Source: Candidatus Dadabacteria bacterium
GTDB lineage: Bacteria > Desulfobacterota_D > UBA1144 > Nemesobacterales > UBA2774
Direction of reading: 5' to 3'
Length of the DNA stretch: 12,419 nucleotides
Assembly: GCA_030632765.1 (NCBI GenBank)
Contig: DAOVUC010000020.1
Location: 1 to 12,419, forward strand
Shown: piece by piece, positions 1 to 6,631 of the stretch
Layout of the letters: every line of letters starts with the position of its first letter
How positions within the stretch are numbered: position 1 is the first letter of the stretch
Made by a program: the position numbers and the translations under genes
The notes under the pieces: model-generated
The model's database searches: none
What the model saw: the letters and a program-made list of their open reading frames with translations, nothing else
Told to the model about the DNA's origin: nothing

Positions 1-214
1 CAATAAATGCGGTGGCTTTATTTTTGGGAATATTCATATAGATATTTTTTAAAGCATGCGTTGTGACGTAATAAAGATTTAAATCGTTTATTTCAACAAG
101 TGGGTCTGGAACCTGAAACTTTTGCCTAAGGGACTTTCCTTCGTCCGTAATATTCGTATCTGTATTGTTCTCTATCTCATTTTTCGTTATTTGCTCAACA
201 TTCTCGGTAACCAA
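1..214 (-). CDS. pstB: Phosphate ABC transporter ATP-binding protein PstB (N-terminal part only)
   Basis: The gene enters from the left edge; 71 codons of its 5' end are visible. PstB is the cytoplasmic ATPase that powers phosphate import through PstC and PstA. After a polar, Asn/Thr-rich leader of about 40 residues, the translation reaches VEINDLNLYYVTTHALKNIYMNIPKNKATAFI in short motifs: EINDLNLYY, then HALKNI, then KNKATAFI just before the Walker A loop, which lies outside the window. That pattern is typical of PstB (compare 'NLNFYYG..HALKNI...VTAFIG'). The start is inferred to be TTG at 214-212, because no ATG is in frame upstream of the conserved region and a GGAGG at 226-230 lies 11 bases upstream. 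It is the fourth gene of the pst operon, 57 bases after pstA. The leader is longer than in typical PstB proteins. The family call is firm; the start codon is moderately sure. Confidence 0.9.
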   Translation of the reverse strand, partial: MVTENVEQITKNEIENNTDTNITDEGKSLRQKFQVPDPLVEINDLNLYYVTTHALKNIYMNIPKNKATAFI

Positions 215-271
215 TTTTTTCCTGACCTCCTAAATTATTTCCCTGTGGAGTCTTAAAAATAATAACATTTA

Positions 272-1888
272 TTAAACAGCCGAGGTAGTATATTTCTTTT
301 TAAGACGGTTTCTTACAACTATCGCCGTCAAATTTAATGCTATAACAATTAATATTAAGAGCAGCGCCGTTGTGAATACCATAGGCTTGGCAGCTTCAAC
401 ATTTGGCGACTGGAATCCGACATCATAAATATGAAATCCCAGGTGCATAAACTTTCTCTCTAGATGAACATATGGGAAGTAGCCGTCTACAGGGAGCTGA
501 GGAGCCAACTTTACAACCCCTGTAATCATAAGCGGTGCAACCTCTCCTGTTGCTCTTGCTATCGCCAATATTAATCCTGTTAGTATTGACGGCATTGCGC
601 TTGGAATTACAATTTTCCAGGTTGTTTCAAATTTCGTTGCCCCCAGTGCAAGCGAGCCATGTCTGATCTCGTTAGGTACGGCCGCCAGACCTTCTTCTGT
701 TGCTACGATTACAACCGGAACCGTAAGGAGTGCCAGTGTGAGTGATGCCCAAAGGATGCCGCCCGTTCCAAATGTTGGGTTAGGAAGGGCCTCTTGGTAG
801 AAAAAACTGTCGATTGTGTGCCCTAGGCCATAGATAAAGAAACCAACTGCAAATACACCAAATACTATTGATGGAACACCGGCTAGATTATTAACGCAAA
901 TCCTTACTATTCTTACAAGAGTCCCCTGCTTTGCATATTCACTCAGATATAAAGCGGAAAGCACCCCAAAAGGAAGTACAACAATACTCATTATAATAAC
1001 CATTAATACAGTTCCGAATATTGCCGGGAACACTCCGCCTTCTGTATTTGCTTCCCTTGGATATTCTGATACAAATCCCCATGCCCTTGATGTATAGAGA
1101 TAGGCCTTCTGAAACCAGTTCATGGAATTGGGACGGAAAGCCCTTACTATGTTGCCGATTGACATCTCTTTTTCCCTTCCGTCTACAGATACCATAACTA
1201 TCTTGTCCTTAGTAAATTCTTTATAAAGGACAGATAGTTTCTCTTCCTCAGCTTTGTATTTTTCCTCTTCTTCTTTTATCTTAGATTCATATTCCCGAGT
1301 TAGGGCTTGGTTCTTTTCACCCTTAAGCTCAAGCCCTCGGATTTTCAACCTGTAATTTTCAATTTGGTGGTTGATTCCGCCAATATCTCCCTTCTCGATA
1401 CTTTTTATCTCCCCTGCAATCTTCGCATATACCGGTATGAGGGATTCAAGAATAGGCCAGGATTCTTCATTGCCCTCGGAAATTACTTGTCCGTCCTCCG
1501 TAATTTCCTTTATAAAACCGTACATATTTCCCCATTCCCGTCTCTCCAGTACTACAGCATATTTGGGATAACTTATGCTTTCTATCTCCTCGTCGTCTAC
1601 CCATTTGAAGTCAAGACCGTATAAGTCTCTATTCCCTATTTTAAGCTGTGTTCTATATTCATCGGTTATTGCATCTGCTTTGGACGGCACTTTCTCCTGG
1701 GTGATAATTTCACCCATCAATTTGCCTCCATTTTTTAGATCGAGCTCAGCTACATCACTTGGCCAGAAAAATATAAGCCCTTTTGCCAAGATTAAATACA
1801 TCAATCCGGCAATCATTAAAAGGCTGAACATCAGCGCCACGCCTGTTAGCCATACAAAGGGGTCACCGTTTTTCCAGAACTTGTTCAT
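272..1888 (-). CDS. pstA: Phosphate ABC transporter permease PstA, long form with coiled-coil insertion
   Basis: One of the two inner-membrane permease subunits of the high-affinity phosphate transporter. The protein is 538 residues, against roughly 280-300 for Escherichia coli-type PstA. Helix 1 lies at about 11-40. Residues 45-280 form a soluble insertion, with a strongly charged Glu/Lys coiled coil at about 155-226. The conserved permease core runs from about 285 to 525: helices from FGTVLMVIIM, VNNLAGVPSIVFG, and the EAA loop EEGLAAVPNEIRHGSLALGA near 398-417, followed by ATGEVAPL. By topology the insertion should be periplasmic. Long PstA proteins, some with an N-terminal domain of unknown function, are known in Pseudomonas, Vibrio and alphaproteobacteria, so the architecture is not unique. 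The ATG directly abuts the pstC stop (TAAATG) with no good Shine-Dalgarno site, suggesting translational coupling. It pairs with PstC and is energised by PstB. Confidence 0.95.
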   Translation of the reverse strand: MNKFWKNGDPFVWLTGVALMFSLLMIAGLMYLILAKGLIFFWPSDVAELDLKNGGKLMGEIITQEKVPSKADAITDEYRTQLKIGNRDLYGLDFKWVDDEEIESISYPKYAVVLERREWGNMYGFIKEITEDGQVISEGNEESWPILESLIPVYAKIAGEIKSIEKGDIGGINHQIENYRLKIRGLELKGEKNQALTREYESKIKEEEEKYKAEEEKLSVLYKEFTKDKIVMVSVDGREKEMSIGNIVRAFRPNSMNWFQKAYLYTSRAWGFVSEYPREANTEGGVFPAIFGTVLMVIIMSIVVLPFGVLSALYLSEYAKQGTLVRIVRICVNNLAGVPSIVFGVFAVGFFIYGLGHTIDSFFYQEALPNPTFGTGGILWASLTLALLTVPVVIVATEEGLAAVPNEIRHGSLALGATKFETTWKIVIPSAMPSILTGLILAIARATGEVAPLMITGVVKLAPQLPVDGYFPYVHLERKFMHLGFHIYDVGFQSPNVEAAKPMVFTTALLLILIVIALNLTAIVVRNRLKKKYTTSAV

Positions 1889-4195
1889 TTATAATTGTCC
1901 ATATTTTTTTCTGAGTCTATGCCTTACTATTTCCGCGATTGTATTGATGAAGAATGTGAAGAAGAACAGTAGTAAAGCCGCAAGGAAAAGTACTCTGTAA
2001 AGCGTGCCCCCTTGAGGGGCTTCAGGTATTTCTACTGCAATATTGGCGGATAATGCACGGAATCCGTTAAAGAGGCTCCAGTCCAAAATGGGAGTGTTCC
2101 CTGTTGCCATAAGCACGATCATTGTCTCCCCGATTGCTCTTCCAAGACCTATCATGACCGCAGAAAATATCCCAGGGCTTGCCGTTGGAAGTACTACTCT
2201 CATTGCGGTCTGCCATCGGTTCGCGCCCAAGGCAAGAGAGCCCGCTGTCATATGTTTAGGTACGCTTGATAAAGCGTCTTCAGATATTGTGAATATAATA
2301 GGTATAACTGCAAAACCCATTGCAAAACCAACGATTAAAGAGTTTCTCTGATCATACTGTAGGCCAAGAACAGTATAGAACCATTCTTTGTAATCGCCTC
2401 CAAAAATAGCGTTTTCAATCGGCTGATTTAGCCAAAGCGAGATTAGAATGCCTAAAATGATAACGGGTAAGAGTAAGAAGAGCTCAGAGCCGGTTTTAAA
2501 TCTGCCCTTTATTCCTCTTGGCACATAGTGCCATATAAACACACTTATGAGTGTAAATATCGTAAGTACTATCGGCAAAGTAAAAACAGCCGGGATTATT
2601 CTTTCTATAATTGGGGCTAACCACAGTCCCGCTAAAAATCCCAGAACAACACTTGGCAATGCCGCCATTGTTTCAATAACAGGTTTAATAGTATTTCGAA
2701 GACTTGGGTGCATGAATTGAGAGACGCATATTGCACCAAAAATGGATATGGGTATTGCAAACAATAGTGCGTACAAGGCTCCCTTCAATGTTCCGAATGC
2801 GAGCGGTGTTAAGCTCAACTTTGGCTCAAATTCGTCAGTTCCCCCTGTTGACTGCCATACATACTCCGGTTTTTGGTATCCTTCATACCAAACTTTTCCA
2901 AAGAGCATCTTTAAATTTGTTTCAGGGTGCGGATTTTCGATACCCCAGTTATACATCTTTCCTTCTCTGTCTATCGCCACTACTCCATTTGCTTTAGGGG
3001 CAAAGGCAAGTTTTTCTATGGAAGATCCGCCTGTATTTAGTTCTTTTAGTTTTTGAGCGGATGTAGCATAATAGAGATTAATATTGCCGCCCTTATCTGA
3101 AGCTATGAACCCTCTATCTCTGGCCGATGCAGTGATGTTTGTCACGGGCAGTTCAAAAGGGGAGAGTTGATGAACCCTGGTTAGTATGTCTCCAGTTGGG
3201 GATGATTTATCTGCCACTTCAAACCAAACTGAGACATCCCCTGCCTCATCTCCAACTAATAGAGAGCGGTCTCCTAATAAGAATGCGAGTGCCGTAATTG
3301 CGGTATCCGCGCTTTCAGTAGCATCTATAGCGCGAAGAAACTCAGGGCTCTCCTTGTCACTTAAATCCCAATGGTATATTTTTCCGTTTTGTGTCCCGAC
3401 AAAGAGATTCTCTAAAGACTGGTCTAATTCAATTGCTGTAACAGTGTTACCATGAATCTCTTGGGTTAAGTTATGGGTTAATCGCTCTGGTTCGCTGTCG
3501 CCAAAATCGTCCTCCGGTTCAACGAGCGCAGCGAATAGAAGCTCCCCACTTGCCGTGTAAGCAGCTGCTGCTGATCCGCCCTCTTCTTCAGACTCTTCGT
3601 AAGCAATCTTAATTAGAGGAGAATCGCTGACTTTGAAGAGATCACCTTGTAGAATTTCAGGAGTGATTACTCTTTTGTCTCCTACAAAGTCTACTTTGTA
3701 ATTAGTTCTTACCGGGAGTATAGAACCGTCACTGGTACCAAAGCTGTATAACTTATTGTTTACAGAGACGAAACTGGAGGTGATTTTACCGCCGTTTAGT
3801 TCTGTTAACGGAATTTGCTTAATAGTTTTCCCGTCTTTGAGTGAGAGGAAGGTTACTGTTCCTTCCCGTGTTACTATGAAGCCTATTTCTCTATATTCTT
3901 CGACACCTGTAACAACAAAGGGGAAACTTGCGCTATCAGGACTGTCTAAGGAATAAGAAGAGAGTTGTGGGGATTCTTTTATTATAAATGAGCTTGCGAG
4001 CTCGGATTTTACACCCTGGAAAAGTGGGACTGTTTCAATACCGATAAAAACAAGTATGGCGAGTATGCTCAAAATAATGCCTATCCCGCCTGTGGTTACA
4101 ACGCCCGTTGCAATAAAATCAACAAACTTCCTCCTTTTTAATCCGGAGGAAGCCCGCTCGTTGTCTTTTTTCTTTAATCTACTTTGAGAAGTCAT
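1889..4195 (-). CDS. pstC: Phosphate ABC transporter permease PstC, long form with beta-propeller-like insertion
   Basis: The partner permease of PstA, 768 residues instead of about 300-320. Helix 1 lies at about 28-58 after a basic cytoplasmic leader (RLKKK, KRRK). Residues 60-460 are a soluble insertion with repeated beta-strand units resembling WD40/propeller blades, for example ENLFVGTQNGKIYHWDL near 262-278, SLLVGDEAGDVSVWF near 311-325, GFIASDKGGNINLYY near 362-376 and NGVVAIDREGKMYNWG near 403-418. The permease core follows (462-765), with TLKGALYALLFAIPI, AALPSVVLGFLAG, the EAA loop ending SLALGANRWQTAMRVVLP near 653-670, and GRAIGETMIV. Long PstC proteins are known in Pseudomonas and Vibrio; the role of the extra domain is not settled. 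An in-frame TTG immediately precedes the ATG at 4195; I chose ATG. There is no Shine-Dalgarno site and the gene begins 18 bases after pstS, so coupled translation is likely. Confidence 0.95.
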   Translation of the reverse strand: MTSQSRLKKKDNERASSGLKRRKFVDFIATGVVTTGGIGIILSILAILVFIGIETVPLFQGVKSELASSFIIKESPQLSSYSLDSPDSASFPFVVTGVEEYREIGFIVTREGTVTFLSLKDGKTIKQIPLTELNGGKITSSFVSVNNKLYSFGTSDGSILPVRTNYKVDFVGDKRVITPEILQGDLFKVSDSPLIKIAYEESEEEGGSAAAAYTASGELLFAALVEPEDDFGDSEPERLTHNLTQEIHGNTVTAIELDQSLENLFVGTQNGKIYHWDLSDKESPEFLRAIDATESADTAITALAFLLGDRSLLVGDEAGDVSVWFEVADKSSPTGDILTRVHQLSPFELPVTNITASARDRGFIASDKGGNINLYYATSAQKLKELNTGGSSIEKLAFAPKANGVVAIDREGKMYNWGIENPHPETNLKMLFGKVWYEGYQKPEYVWQSTGGTDEFEPKLSLTPLAFGTLKGALYALLFAIPISIFGAICVSQFMHPSLRNTIKPVIETMAALPSVVLGFLAGLWLAPIIERIIPAVFTLPIVLTIFTLISVFIWHYVPRGIKGRFKTGSELFLLLPVIILGILISLWLNQPIENAIFGGDYKEWFYTVLGLQYDQRNSLIVGFAMGFAVIPIIFTISEDALSSVPKHMTAGSLALGANRWQTAMRVVLPTASPGIFSAVMIGLGRAIGETMIVLMATGNTPILDWSLFNGFRALSANIAVEIPEAPQGGTLYRVLFLAALLLFFFTFFINTIAEIVRHRLRKKYGQL

Positions 4196-4213
4196 CAAAT
4201 TTGCTTAGATATT

Positions 4214-5215
4214 TTACTTAGCCCCTATAGCCTTCATTAGCTTTGCATCAACGTCAGCCGGAAGAGGGAGATAACCGTCTTTTACTACGACTTCCTGACC
4301 TTCTTTGCTAAGAACAAATTTCAAGAACTCAATCCGAAGAGGGTCCAAATCTTCATTGGGCTTCTTATTCACATAAAGATATAAATACCTGCCGAGCGGA
4401 TAAGATTTGTTTACAACATTCTCAAGGTTAGGAGCAAAGCATTTACCGGGCACTTTTGCAACCTCTATAACTTTAACGCCTGAAGTGATGTATCCGATAC
4501 CGCTGTATCCGATAGCGCCTTTATCTTCTGTAATACCCTGAACAACGGATGCTGAACCGGGTTGTTCTTTTACTGTGTCTTTGTAGTCGCCTTTGCAGAG
4601 TGCTTTTTTCTTAAAGTATCCGTATGTTCCTGAAGCCGAGTTTCTTCCATATATGCTGATAGGTGTGTTAGTCCAAGCCGGGTCTGTAACTCCAAGCTCA
4701 CCCCAAGTAGCGATATCTTCAGCGCCGCCGCATTTTCTGTTTCTAGAGAAAACCGCATCTATCTGTTCAATTGTCATGCACTCAATCGGGTTATCTTTAT
4801 TTACAAATACTGCTAATGTATCGATAGATGTAGGAACTGCGGTAGGTTTATATCCGAACTCCTTTTCAAATTCGTCTGTTTCTTTACTTTTCATCTTACG
4901 GGACATAGGGCCGAACTGAGCTGTCCCTTCAATTAATGCGGGAGCCGCTGTACTTGAACCTTTGCCTTCAATCTGACACTTTACGTTTGGATAGTCTTTT
5001 GTGAACCCTTCACACCATAGTGACATAAGGTTATTCATTGTGTCTGATCCCACACTATTTACATTTCCGGAAACACCGCTTGTTTTTGTGTATGTAGGAA
5101 TATTTAAGTCAACCTTCACTGGTTCTCCTGCGGTTGCGAAACCTGCCGTTAAAGCTACAATTAAAGCAATTAAGCCGCACTTGGTAAAGTTGGATTCTAT
5201 TGCACCTTTAAACAT
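4214..5215 (-). CDS. pstS: Periplasmic phosphate-binding protein PstS
   Basis: Captures phosphate in the periplasm and delivers it to PstC/PstA. The chosen ATG at 5215 is preceded at seven bases by GGAGG (5223-5227). The longer frame starting with TTG at 5263 would overlap the promoter, so it is rejected. The 333-residue product has a signal peptide with a hydrophobic stretch CGLIALIVALTAGFATA and likely cleavage after about residue 29. Phosphate-contacting segments of the PstS fold are visible: SVGSDTM at 54-60, GKGSSTAAPALIEG at 84-97, FGPMSR at 101-106 and GRNSASGTYGYF at 190-201. The C-terminus has the usual LKFVLSKEGQEVV...GYLPLP. The mature protein has six cysteines (68, 80, 146, 162, 207, 259), more than E. 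coli PstS, possibly forming disulfides. It is the first gene of the operon, directly behind a Pho-box promoter. Confidence 0.96.
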   Translation of the reverse strand: MFKGAIESNFTKCGLIALIVALTAGFATAGEPVKVDLNIPTYTKTSGVSGNVNSVGSDTMNNLMSLWCEGFTKDYPNVKCQIEGKGSSTAAPALIEGTAQFGPMSRKMKSKETDEFEKEFGYKPTAVPTSIDTLAVFVNKDNPIECMTIEQIDAVFSRNRKCGGAEDIATWGELGVTDPAWTNTPISIYGRNSASGTYGYFKKKALCKGDYKDTVKEQPGSASVVQGITEDKGAIGYSGIGYITSGVKVIEVAKVPGKCFAPNLENVVNKSYPLGRYLYLYVNKKPNEDLDPLRIEFLKFVLSKEGQEVVVKDGYLPLPADVDAKLMKAIGAK

Positions 5216-5240
5216 TCTACTTCCTCCTTTGAAGCCATAT

Positions 5241-5291
5241 AATATAGAATTAAACCTTAGCAATGTTAAGAATGTGTTAAGAAGAAGTGAA
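5241..5291 (-). promoter_or_regulatory. Pho-box-like promoter of the pst operon
   Basis: Read on the minus strand, two copies of TTCTTAACA occur exactly 11 bases apart (hexamers TTAACA at 5275-5280 and 5264-5269). A weaker third hexamer, TTCACT, lies 11 bases further upstream (5286-5291). The proximal TTAACA sits 17 bases from TATATT (5241-5246), a good -10 element, so the repeat takes the place of a -35 box. Tandem 11-bp-phased direct repeats overlapping -35 are the hallmark of PhoB/PhoP operators, and TTAACA is the half-site described for Bacillus PhoP. Control by a PhoB/PhoR-type system is inferred; no such regulator is in the window. Predicted transcription starts near 5234, giving a short leader with the strong pstS ribosome site. 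Confidence 0.75.
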
Positions 5292-5487
5292 ACCCGAGTT
5301 AATCATTTGATCTCTTATTACATTAATACTTGTTAATTATGTCTAACTTGCTATTAATAAAGGTTTTTTGAAACTAATAATGGGTTTAATGTTTTCAAAT
5401 GCCGATTCCCGAATATCCCGTTCGAGCCGAAAGAGGGTTTCTTATAGAATCATTCTTCATTGATCATTAACTCTATTGATAGGTTGA
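5292..5487. other. Intergenic stretch with no recognisable gene
   Basis: AT-rich spacer between the divergent pst promoter and the small lipopeptide frame. Only frames under 30 codons occur, without ribosome sites. A more G/C-rich patch at about 5400-5440 (gattcccgaatatcccg and nearby) has only short self-complementarity and no T-tract. I see no terminator, tRNA or repeat matching those elsewhere in the window. Confidence 0.5.
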
Positions 5488-5516
5488 TTTACTTTAGAAA
5501 AATAATCCTATATACT
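5488..5516 (+). promoter_or_regulatory. Candidate promoter for the small lipopeptide frame
   Basis: TTTACT (5488-5493) is separated by 17 bases from TATACT (5511-5516), matching the sigma-70 consensus at 4/6 and 5/6 positions. It would start transcription about 25 bases before the ATG at 5549. The -10 is part of the first unit of a 20-bp tandem repeat. In this AT-rich region a chance match is possible. Confidence 0.35.
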
Positions 5517-5536
5517 GAAAAATAATCCAATATACC
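5497..5536 (+). repeat. Imperfect 20-bp tandem direct repeat
   Basis: Unit one (5497-5516) and unit two (5517-5536) both read gaaaaataatcc-N-atatac-N and match at 18 of 20 positions. The pair lies just upstream of the ribosome site of the small frame at 5549. It could be slippage-derived or a regulator site; a period of 20 is close to two helical turns. Confidence 0.8.
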
Positions 5537-5548
5537 GAGGTCAGAAAA

Positions 5549-5626
5549 ATGCGCTATCACTTAACCGTTGCTTCAATTCTTTTAGTCACATTATTCATTA
5601 CTGCTTGTAGCTGTGATTTAGGATAA
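5549..5626 (+). CDS. Possible 25-residue lipopeptide (or truncated lipoprotein)
   Basis: The frame has ATG at 5549 with GAGGT seven bases upstream (5537-5542 region), an appropriate ribosome site. The peptide has one Arg near the start, a hydrophobic segment SILLVTLFITA, then C20 in a lipobox context (ITAC), followed by only SCDLG before TAA. By lipobox rules it would be exported, lipidated at C20 and cut to the six-residue CSCDLG. This resembles very small lipoproteins such as entericidins in layout only; there is no sequence match I can claim. Alternatively it is the signal peptide left from a decayed lipoprotein gene, since the adjacent frame at 5664 also looks like a remnant. It stands alone on the plus strand, divergent from pstS and convergent with tyrA. 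A promoter-like pair lies at 5488-5516. Confidence 0.4.
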   Translation: MRYHLTVASILLVTLFITACSCDLG

Positions 5627-5663
5627 TTAATAAAGTCTAAGAATAATACTCGTTAGCCTGACT

Positions 5664-5765
5664 ATGATTTTTATAATAATGGGCGTTTCCGGTGCCGGGA
5701 AGACTGTTATCGATACCCCAGTGGTAATTGTTGAAAAGATATTAAGAGAATATGGGCTGGGATAA
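5664..5765 (+). pseudogene. Scar of a gluconokinase-like P-loop kinase (internal deletion)
   Basis: A 33-codon frame starting MIFIIMGVSGAGKT, an excellent Walker A strand and loop of the gluconokinase/APS-kinase/AAA_33 type (compare E. coli GntK 'VLMGVSGSGKS'). Directly after the loop comes VIDTPVVIVEKILREYGLG and a stop. VIDT...VVEKIL resembles the C-terminal end of the same kinase families ('vvDt..speevvekIl'). The simplest reading is that over 100 middle codons were deleted in frame, joining N- and C-termini, so no active kinase is possible. There is no Shine-Dalgarno site before either Met1 or Met6. It ends ten bases from the convergent tyrA stop. The P-loop match is clear by eye; the C-terminal match and therefore the deletion model are inference. 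A short functional peptide is the less likely alternative. Confidence 0.5.
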
Positions 5766-5775
5766 AGTTAAACTT

Positions 5776-6627
5776 CTATAGACCGCGCTTAGTTTTTGCC
5801 GCCTTATCAAGCTCTTTCTTTAAAGTATCAAAATCCTCACTAGTTATTGCATCCTCAATTTCTTGAAGTGAGTTCTTAAACATTGAAATTGCGTCTAGTA
5901 AATGACTTTTATTTGCCTTAAATATCTCAACCCACATCTGTGGTGAGCTTGCCGAGACCCTCGTGTAATCCTTAAGCCCCCCTCCCGCAAATTCTAAAAG
6001 ATCCTCTGAATCCTGAGCTTTGAGCACTGTGTTTATTAAAGAGTATGCAACTATATGAGGCAAGTGACTTACTACACCAAAGATATGATCGTGAGTTTCT
6101 GCATCCATCTCGTGCACTTCGCTTCCAACTGACTCCCACATTGAGGAGACTTTCCTTTTTGCCTCCAAATCCGTTTTTGCAGTCGGGGTTAAAATACACC
6201 TTCTCCCATTAAAGAGTTTCGAATCAGCCGATTTAACACCCGAGTCCTCGGTTCCGGCTATAGGATGTCCGCCGATAAAATGTATATTGTCAGGCAGCGC
6301 CTGTTCAATCCCTTTGACTATAGACGACTTCACGCTTCCTACATCTGTAATTATCGAGCCTTCCGTAGCAGCTGGAAATATAGACTTTGCGGTATCCGTA
6401 ATAATTCCGACATGGGTCGATACGACAATAATCTCAGCGCCCGGAACGCCTTCCTTGATATCCGATGACCCTTTATCAATAATTCCTTTATCAATGGCAT
6501 ATTGAACCGACTCTTTATCGGAATCAATCCCGAATACGGTTTCCACCTCTTCTGATTCCTTTAAAGCCCGGGCAAGTGAGCCCCCGATTAAACCAAGCCC
6601 TATAATTGTGATTTTCTTAAATTGCAT
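5776..6627 (-). CDS. tyrA: Prephenate dehydrogenase (TyrA)
   Basis: Cytoplasmic enzyme that oxidatively decarboxylates prephenate to 4-hydroxyphenylpyruvate with NAD(P)+ in tyrosine synthesis (arogenate is also possible as a substrate). The 283-residue protein opens with a Rossmann motif GLGLIGGS (10-17). The second strand ends in Asp35 (FGID), which in this fold usually favours NAD over NADP. Further family signatures are ITDVGSVK (93-100), GGHPIAGTE (119-127), SHLPHIVAY (187-195) and FAGGGLKDYTRVS (213-225), followed by the helical dimerisation half. No ACT regulatory domain or chorismate mutase domain is fused, so allosteric tyrosine control through ACT is not expected. It starts four bases after the hisC stop, with no obvious Shine-Dalgarno site, so it is probably co-transcribed and translationally coupled. 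It converges with the short plus-strand kinase scar. Confidence 0.95.
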   Translation of the reverse strand: MQFKKITIIGLGLIGGSLARALKESEEVETVFGIDSDKESVQYAIDKGIIDKGSSDIKEGVPGAEIIVVSTHVGIITDTAKSIFPAATEGSIITDVGSVKSSIVKGIEQALPDNIHFIGGHPIAGTEDSGVKSADSKLFNGRRCILTPTAKTDLEAKRKVSSMWESVGSEVHEMDAETHDHIFGVVSHLPHIVAYSLINTVLKAQDSEDLLEFAGGGLKDYTRVSASSPQMWVEIFKANKSHLLDAISMFKNSLQEIEDAITSEDFDTLKKELDKAAKTKRGL

Positions 6628-6631
6628 AGTT

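Noticed and set aside
1307..1624. Plus-strand open frames within pstA and pstC (for example 1307-1624, 1575-2000, 3186-3455)
   Set aside because: They are antisense shadows of clear permease genes, with no family-like sequence or ribosome sites.
4570..4758. Minus-strand 62-codon frame inside pstS
   Set aside because: An alternative frame of pstS itself; the overlapping PstS translation is conserved and this one resembles nothing.
5216..5263. Upstream TTG start giving a 349-residue PstS
   Set aside because: It would begin inside the promoter, upstream of the strong GGAGG, and spoil the signal peptide; the ATG at 5215 has ideal spacing.
5405..5445. GTTCGAGCC reminiscent of a tRNA T-loop
   Set aside because: Neighbouring bases do not form the T-stem, anticodon arm or acceptor stem.
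5380..5463. 27-codon plus-strand frame starting MGLMFSNADS
   Set aside because: No ribosome site, no family likeness, and not distinguishable from chance.
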